Below, piece by piece: positions 1 through 5,996 of a DNA stretch of 28,709 bases. How positions within the stretch are numbered: position 1 is the first letter of the stretch; each line of letters opens with the position of its first letter. Origin of the DNA: a virus. The notes under the pieces were generated by a model. That model made no database searches. It had not been told where the DNA came from and worked only from the letters and a program-made list of their open reading frames with translations. Location: IMG/VR virus record IMGVR_UViG_3300009170_000020, positions 1 to 28,709 of that record; one strand, written 5' to 3'. The position numbers were made by a program, and so were the translations under genes.

Positions 1-587
1 AGCCATTGATAATCCATTGAAGCTGTAGGCAACTCAACTGAAAGATAGTTTTGATAATGAGGCGGATCGATATTAGAAGGTTTGCTATTTTTCAAATATT
101 CTTCCCACTCATCTATTGCGGTAGAACTCTTGATTACAGAAGGCTTACCGTCGGCATCAATGCGCACTGATTCTCCTTGTCTTACCGTGAGTGGCCCTTC
201 AAAAACTGTTCTAGTGCAATTCGGATAACAAGTTGTGAATCCGTCGTCTTCAACTTGCTGGTGCGGCTCGTGAGAAGGCAGTGGAGAATGTCGTCCAACA
301 CCAATTCCAACTTGGTTAATAGCTAATTCCTCACCCTTCTTGCCGACACCAGGTATCCATGCATATTCCCTTTCCAGCATCGCTCGCCATCCTTCGTAAT
401 CATCTCTGGTTTCAAGTGTGCGAATAAAATCTAGCGGCGGTGCTTTAGTCATACTCAACACATGCGTGCAAAGGCCTGTGATAATTCTGGGTGATAGATA
501 ATTTTCCAATTCTTCAAAACGAGTAGTGTCCAGTACCTTCTCAACAGGATCTTTCTTAAGATCATAAACAACGTATTGATATTTCAT
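1..587 (-). CDS. DUF3310-like protein, partial (3' end outside window)
   Basis: An open frame starts at an ATG at 587 and runs to the window edge without a stop, giving about 195 residues. The first 160 residues resemble nothing I recognise. The part closest to the edge contains an I-D-P-P-H-Y-Q-N-Y stretch followed about 12 residues later by Y-Q-W-L. This pattern resembles the N-terminal end of DUF3310 proteins (T7 gp1.7 relatives, some reported as nucleotide kinases), where an N/DPPHY motif is followed by a W-x-E-A-M helix. The DUF3310 domain would therefore be C-terminal and mostly outside the window. The gene follows the gp2.5-like gene after a terminator, a fitting place for a nucleotide-metabolism gene. 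I see no strong Shine-Dalgarno; GGAAAAAAC lies just upstream of the start. The family call is inference from one motif. Confidence 0.55.
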   Translation of the reverse strand, partial: MKYQYVVYDLKKDPVEKVLDTTRFEELENYLSPRIITGLCTHVLSMTKAPPLDFIRTLETRDDYEGWRAMLEREYAWIPGVGKKGEELAINQVGIGVGRHSPLPSHEPHQQVEDDGFTTCYPNCTRTVFEGPLTVRQGESVRIDADGKPSVIKSSTAIDEWEEYLKNSKPSNIDPPHYQNYLSVELPTASMDYQW

Positions 588-603
588 GTTTTTTCCTTCA
601 ATT

Positions 604-634
604 AAAAAGGGGATTACCCTTTCGAGTAATCCCC
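604..634 (-). terminator. intrinsic terminator after the gp2.5-like gene
   Basis: On the minus strand a perfect 9-bp stem (GGGGATTAC / GTAATCCCC, 626-634 with 609-617) closes an 8-nt loop and is followed by five T residues (608-604). It sits 20 nt after the stop of the ssDNA-binding protein gene and just before the ATG at 587. The upstream flank is A-rich, so partial activity in the other direction is possible. Confidence 0.85.
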
Positions 635-653
635 TCTTTTCTACATTGTAGAG

Positions 654-1166
654 TTAATCAAATTTACCAGCTTCTGCTTCTTCTTCCTCAGGCACATCAA
701 CAGTTTCAAAGTCCGTCTCTTCGAACTCATCATCGCGCGGCTTAGGAATATAAACAATATGCTTGATGATTTGAACACCCATCAGCACACTAACAATACC
801 TTTACCACTTTTATCCTTTTTCGGATATTCGTATTGATAAAGACGAACAAGACCGACAGAACCATTTCCAATGGTATTAGGATCAATTGGCTTTAGCTTT
901 CCATCAATTACAGGAACAGGCGATGATTTCTCACCACTGTTCTTGATAGACTTCTTTCGAAGGTTAACACGCCAATAAGGTTTTGCTCCTTCTTCGTCTG
1001 GTACAACAGCCTTCACTAGAAGACCCTTGCTCTCCCAATCCTTCTTTACTTCACGATCTTCAGTCCTAATCTGCACCTCCCAGGTGGGATTTTCGCGATT
1101 AAACTTCGCATTTGGACGTTCTGGATCTAGCTTGCAAAAATAAAGTTCAGCAGGTCCGATTTTCAC
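654..1166 (-). CDS. single-stranded DNA-binding protein, T7 gp2.5-like
   Basis: This 170-aa protein has the pattern of the gp2.5-type ssDNA-binding proteins of T7-like phages. An early F-N-R-E-N-P-T-W segment leads into an OB-fold-like core, and an I-D-P-N-T-I-G-N-G-S-V-G motif sits near residue 97. An S-V-L-M-G-V-Q-I strand follows, and the tail from about residue 144 is strongly acidic and ends in phenylalanine-aspartate. In the family the acidic tail with a terminal aromatic contacts the polymerase and primase-helicase. The start is a GTG (CAC at 1164-1166) with AGAGG seven bases upstream. It lies downstream of the RNA polymerase and ahead of the DUF3310-like gene, which fits a replication module. 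A terminator follows directly. Confidence 0.85.
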   Translation of the reverse strand: MKIGPAELYFCKLDPERPNAKFNRENPTWEVQIRTEDREVKKDWESKGLLVKAVVPDEEGAKPYWRVNLRKKSIKNSGEKSSPVPVIDGKLKPIDPNTIGNGSVGLVRLYQYEYPKKDKSGKGIVSVLMGVQIIKHIVYIPKPRDDEFEETDFETVDVPEEEEAEAGKFD

Positions 1167-1195
1167 AGTATTGCCTCTTGATATTGAATTTTACG

Positions 1196-1212
1196 ACCCT
1201 CATTACGAGGGT
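1196..1212 (-). other. small hairpin in the leader of the ssDNA-binding protein gene
   Basis: ACCCTC and GAGGGT pair around a 5-nt loop in the 79-nt gap before the GTG at 1166. The 3' flank on the minus strand reads CGTAAAATT, so it lacks the U-tract of a real terminator. It may be an mRNA structure affecting stability or translation of the downstream gene. Confidence 0.4.
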
Positions 1213-1245
1213 TAATCTAACAGCCTATCCTAAAAAGGAATGTAA

Positions 1246-1452
1246 TTATTCGTCTGGCTCACGTAGCATTTCCCATTCTTCATCCGTGATACCAGTCTTA
1301 ATAAACTCACGATCGCTAGCTGATAGACGAGGAAATACCTCTTGGATTAGACCTGCTTCACCTTTCTCGTACTTAGCAAGAAGCTCAGGATCAACATCAA
1401 TTTCTTTAGTAACAATTTTTCTCGTCAGTATCGATTTACGTGTTATTTGCAT
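1246..1452 (-). CDS. small conserved phage protein, unknown function (68 aa)
   Basis: The likely start is the ATG at 1452, which overlaps the TAA of the preceding gene by one base (TAATG), with GGAGG upstream. A GTG at 1461 is possible but less likely. The protein has a basic N-terminus (Q-I-T-R-K-S), a central run A-K-Y-E-K-G-E-A-G-L-I-Q and a C-terminal A-S-D-R-E-F-I-K-T-G-I-T-D-E-E-W motif. I recognise similar 'DREFL..GIT..EW' ends in small uncharacterised proteins from T7-like and other phages, but I know no function. It is soluble, with no membrane segment. It is translationally coupled to the 129-aa gene and sits between the RNA polymerase and the ssDNA-binding protein. Confidence 0.7.
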   Translation of the reverse strand: MQITRKSILTRKIVTKEIDVDPELLAKYEKGEAGLIQEVFPRLSASDREFIKTGITDEEWEMLREPDE

Positions 1453-1841
1453 TATCCCCACGCCTCCTTTGACATCTCAATTGACTTTGCAACATTCGGA
1501 CACTGATCCGCTAAAGCTTTTGGAATAAAATAGCTAGGACCACCAGCATCAGTAGTTGCCATAAAAATTTCGACCCAGCGACCATCACAAATATAACGGC
1601 AAGAGTCAAAGGAATCAGGAGTCTCTGTAATACTCTTCCAACGATTCTCACCAACAGCTTCAACTGTTGTAGGAATATCTATAAGATCAATCAGGTTTTC
1701 AACTATATAAACATTACCGCCATAATATTCTTCGAAAGGCCTTTCGTCAATCGGAGGTTCATGGCACTCCATTTTAAGAAAGTAGTTATAGATATCATAT
1801 GGTGCAGATTCCAATTCACCAAAATTTTTATATTCTTTCAT
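1452..1841 (-). CDS. conserved phage protein of unknown function (129 aa)
   Basis: A soluble acidic protein beginning M-K-E-Y-K-N-F-G. Its start overlaps the RNA polymerase stop (ATG at 1841, TGA ending at 1838), so it is translationally coupled to the polymerase. The C-terminal third has a recognisable pattern: W-V-E-I-F-M-A-T-T-D-A-G-G-P-S-Y-F-I-P followed by C-P-N-V and ending in S-K-E-A-W-G. I recall comparable 'NAGGP.YF(I/V)P' proteins in marine and T7-like phages, always uncharacterised. It has four cysteines (in M-E-C-H, S-C-R-Y-I-C-D and Q-C-P) but no regular zinc-finger spacing. Position suggests an early or middle gene co-expressed with the polymerase; the role is unknown. Confidence 0.7.
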   Translation of the reverse strand: MKEYKNFGELESAPYDIYNYFLKMECHEPPIDERPFEEYYGGNVYIVENLIDLIDIPTTVEAVGENRWKSITETPDSFDSCRYICDGRWVEIFMATTDAGGPSYFIPKALADQCPNVAKSIEMSKEAWG

Positions 1842-4066
1842 GAGAAGCAGTACTCCGATTTTAAAATTAAATTAATATCTAAGTTACCGAATTCAATATT
1901 TGTAAGATCGCCATTAATATCTTTCATAATCTTCGTTAAAGGATCAGCAGCATATAATTCAACAAAAGTTTCTCTAATTAATTTGTATAGTTTAGGCATA
2001 TCTGCAAGTAGACAACCAAAAGAATCATGAATTGTACTTACTGGAAAGTCAGCACGATGGACAGTAATAGCAAGATGAGCTGCATCAAGAGAATGAATTG
2101 CATTTGGGGAAGCACCTTGAGATTGCTTTCCTTTAGATGGCTTGACATCTTCAATAAAACATATTGCAAGCTGCAAAGTATTAGAATAGTGCCCTGTAGA
2201 AATCTTAGTGGTAGGTGGTCCATATTGAATCCAAATCTTTCTTACTTTTCCTTCGGTGTAATTTTGAACGACAGGGAAATTTGTAATGGGGACTGTCCAG
2301 GAAAGGAAGCGGCCTTCTGCTTCAGCACGCTTTCCAGCTGCTTCAAATACAGAGAGCAATTGCATAGGTCTGCGGAGAGACACTCTACAATCTGCAAACA
2401 CTTCTCGTCCAAGGAAGGCTCCCCATTTGTGTTCCATGTGTAACAAAAGTTCAATTCCATGCTTTCTCGCATCATCGATCTGCTGCTCACCAAGCCCATA
2501 AGCTGTTCCTCCATAAGGGAGTGTCATAACATTGCGTTTAACTATCTTACGCCGCTGCTTAGGATCGATTACTTTCATCCAATAGACGGGAGCAGCCTTT
2601 TCGATAAGACCTCTATTTCTGTCTTTAAAACTTTGAATTTTGGATATGAGTTCTTTGCGTCTTTCACTCTTAGGCTCTGCACCATTGATTTGCTTTTTAA
2701 TATCGATCAGTTCATCAATAAGACACTCACAATCTTTGATTTCTTTTTTAGTATAAGTTTCTAAAATTTTAGTAAGTCTATTCCAAACATGATCAGCTAC
2801 ATATTTGTATAAGTCTCCAGGAAGTGTCAGAGGAACGAGATTAACATGAGGAGCAGTAAGTTCATCACGAGTAAGAGCAGATAGATGCTGACTACCGTTA
2901 TTAGAACCATCAATATAAGCTTCAAAATGAGATTCATAGTTATAGCTTTCTATGTTACTGCCTTGCCAAATTCTAAATTTCATTAACTCATTGCAGGCTG
3001 CAAGAAATTGCCAAGGTTTATCGGCTTTCATCCAGCCTTGATTTACTTTAGGATTTTCAGCATATGATAATAGAATTTCTTCGTTATCAATAGCCCATTC
3101 AAATCTGTCATTTAAAGGAATCTTATCTGTCTTTCCTTGGTACTTCTCACCGCTGTCACCGGCCCAATTAGAAGCTATAGCAACCATCAACCAAAAGAAG
3201 CCTTCTTTACCCATCGCTTTCTTATCGGCACGGAGTAATAATCCCCGCGCGAGATCTGAGCCTTGTTCGTGAAGATATGCCGTCGCCGGATAGCGTCTTC
3301 CTCGAAAGTCGTAGTAATAAAGATGATAGAATTGTTTTCCAAGAAATCTTTTTGCAATACTTCCAACTGCTTTAGCTTCCCGGATTTTGGTAGCTCGAGC
3401 TTCAGAGTTATGCAGTTCCCAGATGTCGGAGAACGCATCCGTTTTATTACGAAGCGCCCATAGATGCAATTCAAAGATTGTTTCATTGATAATCCATCCT
3501 ACAGTCTGAGCTTTATTTACACAATCGAAAACAATTGGGTGTGTTTCAGGCGTAAGTTTATCTAAGACATCCTTATTACCTGTTTTAACTAGGATCATTC
3601 CAGTTTCATGCTTAGTTGATTTCCAAGGAGTATAGGGTGTTTCAGAAGGAAGCTTTTCAATTTTTGAAGGTTCTAGATTATCCCAAAGCTTACAAAGTTC
3701 ATCATCATCTTGAACTTGAATAATATATGCATTATGCCCTTTAGCGCCTTGCCCTAGAATTACTTGAAGAATACCAGCAAGCTCAAATGTATAAAGAATA
3801 AAAGCACCAGTCCTTGCTGCGACTGCAGAGTCTCTTTTTAGTTTATACTTGTTCCTAATCGCATGGCCAATAGCGCAAATAACTTCTGTAAGATATATTG
3901 TATTTCGATTTGACCCTCTCTTTTGCCGAGTGTACAAATACAATACTGAAATAACAGTATCTAAGTAATCTTCAATATTTAAGTGTTTCAAATATTTCAG
4001 AGTACTCTTATCTGATATTTCGGTCTTTATACGAAAACTCAGAGAATCGATAATTTGGTTTCTCAT
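1838..4066 (-). CDS. single-subunit DNA-directed RNA polymerase, T7 family
   Basis: A 742-aa polymerase (T7 enzyme 883 aa, so the N-terminal domain is shorter) with all catalytic motifs. Motif A is Y-I-D-G-S-N-N-G-S-Q-H near residue 385, carrying the first metal-binding aspartate. Motif B is K-R-N-V-M-T-L-P-Y-G-G near 507-517, with the conserved K, R and YG. Motif C is T-I-H-D-S-F-G near 680, with the second aspartate. The C-terminus G-N-L-D-I-N-L-I-L-K-S-E-Y-C-F-S aligns with the T7 end, including the penultimate aromatic. The region just before A-P/S-P-N-A-I-H-S corresponds to the promoter specificity loop. The ATG at 4066 is chosen over a GTG at 4084 because TAGGAT precedes it and it overlaps the upstream stop as TAATG. 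It would transcribe phage genes independently of the host enzyme. Confidence 0.95.
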   Translation of the reverse strand: MRNQIIDSLSFRIKTEISDKSTLKYLKHLNIEDYLDTVISVLYLYTRQKRGSNRNTIYLTEVICAIGHAIRNKYKLKRDSAVAARTGAFILYTFELAGILQVILGQGAKGHNAYIIQVQDDDELCKLWDNLEPSKIEKLPSETPYTPWKSTKHETGMILVKTGNKDVLDKLTPETHPIVFDCVNKAQTVGWIINETIFELHLWALRNKTDAFSDIWELHNSEARATKIREAKAVGSIAKRFLGKQFYHLYYYDFRGRRYPATAYLHEQGSDLARGLLLRADKKAMGKEGFFWLMVAIASNWAGDSGEKYQGKTDKIPLNDRFEWAIDNEEILLSYAENPKVNQGWMKADKPWQFLAACNELMKFRIWQGSNIESYNYESHFEAYIDGSNNGSQHLSALTRDELTAPHVNLVPLTLPGDLYKYVADHVWNRLTKILETYTKKEIKDCECLIDELIDIKKQINGAEPKSERRKELISKIQSFKDRNRGLIEKAAPVYWMKVIDPKQRRKIVKRNVMTLPYGGTAYGLGEQQIDDARKHGIELLLHMEHKWGAFLGREVFADCRVSLRRPMQLLSVFEAAGKRAEAEGRFLSWTVPITNFPVVQNYTEGKVRKIWIQYGPPTTKISTGHYSNTLQLAICFIEDVKPSKGKQSQGASPNAIHSLDAAHLAITVHRADFPVSTIHDSFGCLLADMPKLYKLIRETFVELYAADPLTKIMKDINGDLTNIEFGNLDINLILKSEYCFS

Positions 4067-4206
4067 TAGAATCCTATAAACCACCTAGCAAATGTTCCAA
4101 ACATTTTATAACAGATAAAGATGAAGACGAGGTGTACGAAAGCGAATATTAATCTATGAAAAATAAGTAAGAAAAATAATTCGATTCCGTCCCTCAACTC
4201 ATCCAT
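4066..4206 (-). CDS. 46-aa membrane protein coupled to the RNA polymerase gene
   Basis: A short frame with ATG at 4206 and TAA at 4066-4068, the stop sharing a base with the polymerase ATG. GGAG (4215-4218) sits eight bases upstream of the start. The product begins M-D-E-L-R-D-G and continues as a nearly unbroken hydrophobic helix of about 25 residues (E-L-F-F-L-L-I-F ... F-I-F-I-C-Y). It then has a short amphipathic end (R-W-F-I-G-F). Histidine and arginine residues interrupt the helix around residues 17-18. I recognise no family. Good ribosome binding sequence, hydrophobic character and coupling support a real gene. Its ribosome binding site directly abuts the U-tract of the terminator at 4219-4249, so it is the first gene of the polymerase transcript. 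Confidence 0.6.
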   Translation of the reverse strand: MDELRDGIELFFLLIFHRLIFAFVHLVFIFICYKMFGTFARWFIGF

Positions 4207-4218
4207 TCTACATGCTCC

Positions 4219-4249
4219 AAAAAAAAAAAAATAAGGGATTAACCCTTAT
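4219..4249 (-). terminator. strong intrinsic terminator upstream of the polymerase module
   Basis: On the minus strand ATAAGGG and CCCTTAT pair around a 5-nt loop (TTAAT) and run directly into thirteen T residues (4231-4219). The tract ends at the ribosome binding site of the 46-aa gene. This marks the boundary between late (tail/lysis) and polymerase/replication transcription. There is no U-tract on the plus strand, so it acts in one direction. Confidence 0.9.
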
Positions 4250-4254
4250 CTTAA

Positions 4255-4280
4255 ATCTACCACCCTTAAGGGTAGTAGAT
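4255..4280 (-). promoter_or_regulatory. hairpin upstream of the terminator; possible attenuator
   Basis: ATCTAC/GTAGAT plus ACCC/GGGT pair around TTAA with one C-A mismatch. On the minus-strand RNA the ACCCUUA of this hairpin is also complementary to the UAAGGGU arm of the following terminator. The upstream arm could thus compete for the terminator stem. The pairings are visible in sequence; any switching role is inference. Confidence 0.45.
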
Positions 4281-4321
4281 AGTTGATGTTTTTTAACTTT
4301 TTATCCTAACGGATCTAGACT

Positions 4322-4648
4322 CTATAATTTCTTAACATAAGTCATACTCGTTCGAGAGAACGTAAGTTCCTCTTGTTCTGGTACGTCAGGCACAATAGGC
4401 TGCGTTGCCACCTGTGGCGTTAATTTAACAGCCGGCCAACCGTCGCGAGGTACTTTCTTTATATAATTAGGATCCGAAAAGACTGGATCTAAGTCTTTTA
4501 AATTATCCAGTATTGCTTTATAATTTTGCCTGATAACTCTTGAATTCTTGTAGACTTCAACAACTGAAGGAAAAGACCATCTTTCTTGAGTTGCTTTAAA
4601 CTTCTCAAGAAAAGTTTTTGGTTTCTTTGGTTTATTTGGATTAGCCAT
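4322..4648 (-). CDS. hypothetical phage protein, lysine/proline-rich N-terminus (108 aa)
   Basis: The preferred start is the ATG at 4648 (M-A-N-P-N-K-P-K-K-P-K), with AGAG upstream across a T-run. A start at 4693 would add 15 hydrophobic residues read from the terminator-like hairpin and is less likely. The N-terminal dozen residues are highly basic. The middle is probably helical (F-L-E-K-F-K-A ... I-R-Q-N-Y-K-A-I-L-D-N-L), and the C-terminal third is proline-rich (P-Q-V-A-T-Q-P-I-V-P-D-V-P). There is no membrane segment and no family I recognise. It is the last gene before the strong terminator, so it ends the lysis-side transcript. Confidence 0.6.
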   Translation of the reverse strand: MANPNKPKKPKTFLEKFKATQERWSFPSVVEVYKNSRVIRQNYKAILDNLKDLDPVFSDPNYIKKVPRDGWPAVKLTPQVATQPIVPDVPEQEELTFSRTSMTYVKKL

Positions 4649-4680
4649 AAAAAAAATCTCTAAAAAAGAATAAGAGTAAA

Positions 4681-4708
4681 GGGAAGCCCACATCGCTGTG
4701 AGCTCCCC
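4681..4708 (-). terminator. GNRA-capped hairpin after the spanin-like gene
   Basis: On the minus strand a 12-bp stem with two G-U pairs is capped by GCGA, a GNRA tetraloop, 12 nt after the stop at 4721. The downstream RNA is CUUUACUCUUAUUCUUUUUU, only moderately U-rich. It is either a weak intrinsic terminator or an RNA stabilising or processing hairpin in the 5' leader of the 108-aa gene. Confidence 0.55.
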
Positions 4709-4720
4709 TGTTACCGCCGG

Positions 4721-5011
4721 CTAATCGGTGATATTGTCATCAAAGGGATTAACCTTTGACAACAAACGTCGTGTCCGATAACCAACCGTACCCTGATACT
4801 TTTCTTCTACCGCCGCAATGCGGTCGGTATAGTACACAAGGCGCTCGTTCTTCTCAAGAACCTCTTCCTCGAGATCCTTGATTCGTGCCTGGCAAAGATC
4901 CGTCATCACATTGGTCGCAGCCAACTCTTCCTGAGTTTTTGACAGACGGTGAGTCTGTACGCCGGCCATCGTCATCAGCACAATAAGCATCGTCGCAAAG
5001 AACGTCTTCAT
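4721..5011 (-). CDS. inner-membrane spanin-like protein (Rz-like candidate)
   Basis: The ATG at 5011 has an ideal AGGAGG five bases upstream; a more distal ATG at 5041 has none. The 96-aa product starts M-K-T-F-F followed by a hydrophobic segment (residues 4-18, A-T-M-L-I-V-L-M-T-M-A-G-V). A charged heptad-like helix then covers roughly residues 23-75 (K-T-Q-E-E-L ... D-L-E-E-E-V-L-E-K-N-E-R-L). An N-terminal anchor plus periplasmic coiled coil is the architecture of i-spanins, which act with an outer-membrane lipoprotein in the last step of lysis of Gram-negative hosts. I find no Rz1-like lipobox frame inside or next to it, so the call rests on topology and position in the lysis region. The repeated promoter-like element lies directly upstream. 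Confidence 0.55.
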   Translation of the reverse strand: MKTFFATMLIVLMTMAGVQTHRLSKTQEELAATNVMTDLCQARIKDLEEEVLEKNERLVYYTDRIAAVEEKYQGTVGYRTRRLLSKVNPFDDNITD

Positions 5012-5046
5012 AAGTCCTCCTATTGGACTATTACTAAGCAAGAGTT

Positions 5047-5093
5047 AAGGGGTGAGGGTATATCATATAAGATACCCAAAAACCCGCAGTTTA
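5047..5093 (-). promoter_or_regulatory. promoter-like bipartite repeat, copy 2
   Basis: On the minus strand TAAACTGCGG, an 8-nt spacer, then GTATCTTATATGATATAC and CCTCACCCCTT. It matches the copy at 5918-5964 at 28 of 29 positions in the long block and 9 of 10 in the TGCGG block, with identical spacing. It starts on the TAA of the 84-aa gene and lies 36 nt ahead of the ATG at 5011. It is likely a promoter for the phage RNA polymerase. TGCGG plus TATGAT at 16-bp spacing could also fit a host sigma70 site, and the TATC..GATA symmetry would fit an operator. Confidence 0.6.
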
Positions 5094-5345
5094 CTTATGA
5101 GTGGTTACCTCATAAGAGTTGCCTACAGTCTGCCTGACAGATATAATTCTTCTTTCCGTACCTGTCGGTGTACGTGTCGTCACTTCGTACGTGACAGGAT
5201 TGACCTGTCGTACTGTGACTGTAGTCTTTTGACCTGAGGCGATTACTGCAATCGCTTCTTTTTCTTTGACGACGATATCAGCACCTTCAGCAATTAAGCC
5301 GGTGAAGATACCTATAATGAAAACAAGTATGACTATTTTTCTCAT
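5091..5345 (-). CDS. small secreted protein of unknown function (84 aa)
   Basis: The ATG at 5345 has AAGGA seven bases upstream; an ATG at 5351 is too close to that site. The product begins M-R-K-I-V-I-L-V-F-I-I-G-I-F-T-G-L-I-A-E, a typical signal peptide or N-terminal anchor with cleavage likely after about residue 18-22. There is no lipobox cysteine, so it is not an obvious o-spanin lipoprotein. The mature part is rich in valine and threonine (T-T-V-T-V-R-Q-V and Y-E-V-T-T-R-T-P-T-G-T-E) with a beta-strand repeat pattern, Y-E-V-T-T occurring twice. It lies between two small genes and the spanin-like gene. An envelope role in lysis or superinfection is possible but unsupported. Confidence 0.6.
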   Translation of the reverse strand: MRKIVILVFIIGIFTGLIAEGADIVVKEKEAIAVIASGQKTTVTVRQVNPVTYEVTTRTPTGTERRIISVRQTVGNSYEVTTHK

Positions 5346-5354
5346 TAGCATTCC

Positions 5355-5669
5355 TTATCTGGATACTGCGATTTTTCCAGAAATTGTTCTGCAAGCCTTT
5401 AGGTATTCAATAGCGTACATCACTAAAGTCTCGTAAGAACCCCAACCATTTGCCGGGTTGAACTCCTCGTAGACTTCAGGCTGTAACACTAATTTCATAA
5501 GGCCTGCTTCAAGCTTCGGCAAAACCTCTTTAGTTGTTTTGCCTGCAGCTTCCCACATCACTTCATACAACCCGCATTCCATTGCCATCTTCGCCAAGTT
5601 GTGAGTGATGTTCCCATACCAAGCTTCTTCAGTGTCTTCGTTGGGGATTATCGTGATATCAAGACTCAT
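5355..5669 (-). CDS. conserved phage protein of unknown function (104 aa)
   Basis: The start M-S-L-D-I-T-I has GGGAG eight bases upstream. The protein carries the sequence N-I-T-H-N-L-A-K-M-A near residue 20 and F-N-P-A-N-G-W-G-S-Y-E near residue 71, followed by Y-L-K-A-C-R. I recall a family of roughly 100-residue phage and bacterial proteins with the same 'D-x-N-(I/V)-T-H-N-(L)-x-K-M ... N-G-W-G-x-Y' layout and no assigned function. It is soluble and acidic. It follows the cysteine-rich 71-aa gene by 11 nt and precedes the secreted protein by 9 nt, so the three form one transcription unit behind the promoter-like element at 5918-5964. Confidence 0.7.
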   Translation of the reverse strand: MSLDITIIPNEDTEEAWYGNITHNLAKMAMECGLYEVMWEAAGKTTKEVLPKLEAGLMKLVLQPEVYEEFNPANGWGSYETLVMYAIEYLKACRTISGKIAVSR

Positions 5670-5680
5670 ACAATTTCTCC

Positions 5681-5896
5681 CTAGTCAATTGACTGTCCTT
5701 TGCATCTATTACAAACAACACGCTCATAGGAAAGCATGTCGATGACACTTAATGTCTTGTCACCAAAGTAACGAGACGAGAACTCTTTCTTTGTCCATCG
5801 AAAGATAACACGAAGAATACCTTTCAATGAACGTTCGTGTGTCCCATAAGGAACATCGTTACAACACGAGCAAAGTTGCATACGATAAAAACTCAT
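5681..5896 (-). CDS. small cysteine-rich protein, possible zinc-binding (71 aa)
   Basis: The ATG at 5896 is preceded by AAGGAG at good spacing. The protein has C-S-C-C at residues 9-12 and C-N-R-C at 62-65, a pair of knuckles that could bind one zinc ion. Between them is a basic segment (R-V-I-F-R-W-T-K-K) and a short acidic loop. I do not recognise a family. It is the first gene downstream of the promoter-like element at 5918-5964 and should be the first product of that transcript. A nucleic-acid or regulatory role would fit a small basic zinc protein, but that is a guess. Confidence 0.6.
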   Translation of the reverse strand: MSFYRMQLCSCCNDVPYGTHERSLKGILRVIFRWTKKEFSSRYFGDKTLSVIDMLSYERVVCNRCKGQSID

Positions 5897-5917
5897 ATCA
5901 CTTCTCCTTAATGTTTC

Positions 5918-5964
5918 AAGGGGTTAGGGTATATCATATAAGATACTTCTTTTTCCGCAATTTA
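5918..5964 (-). promoter_or_regulatory. promoter-like bipartite repeat, copy 1
   Basis: On the minus strand TAAATTGCGG, an 8-nt spacer, then GTATCTTATATGATATAC and CCTAACCCCTT, ending 21 nt before the ATG at 5896. It follows immediately after the endolysin terminator. A 29-bp block (5918-5946) recurs at 5047-5075 with one difference. Conservation across a presumed start site and beyond is typical of single-subunit RNA polymerase promoters; this assignment is inference. Confidence 0.6.
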
Positions 5965-5965
5965 A

Positions 5966-5993
5966 AACCCTCCAGATTTTACTCTGGAGGGTT
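5966..5993 (-). terminator. intrinsic terminator after the endolysin gene
   Basis: On the minus strand an 11-bp perfect stem (AACCCTCCAGA / TCTGGAGGGTT) with a 6-nt loop begins 3 nt after the endolysin stop and is followed by TTAAATT. The two stem Ts plus this flank make a short U-tract. It separates the holin/endolysin transcript from the promoter-like element at 5918-5964. Confidence 0.8.
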
Positions 5994-5996
5994 CTT

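Noticed and set aside
1196-1212. Terminator before the ssDNA-binding protein gene
   Set aside because: Only a 6-bp stem and the following RNA is CGUAAAAUU; kept only as a small hairpin.
4067-4084. Polymerase start at the GTG at 4084
   Set aside because: The ATG at 4066 has TAGGAT at proper spacing and a TAATG junction with the upstream small gene; the extra six residues are not needed for any motif.
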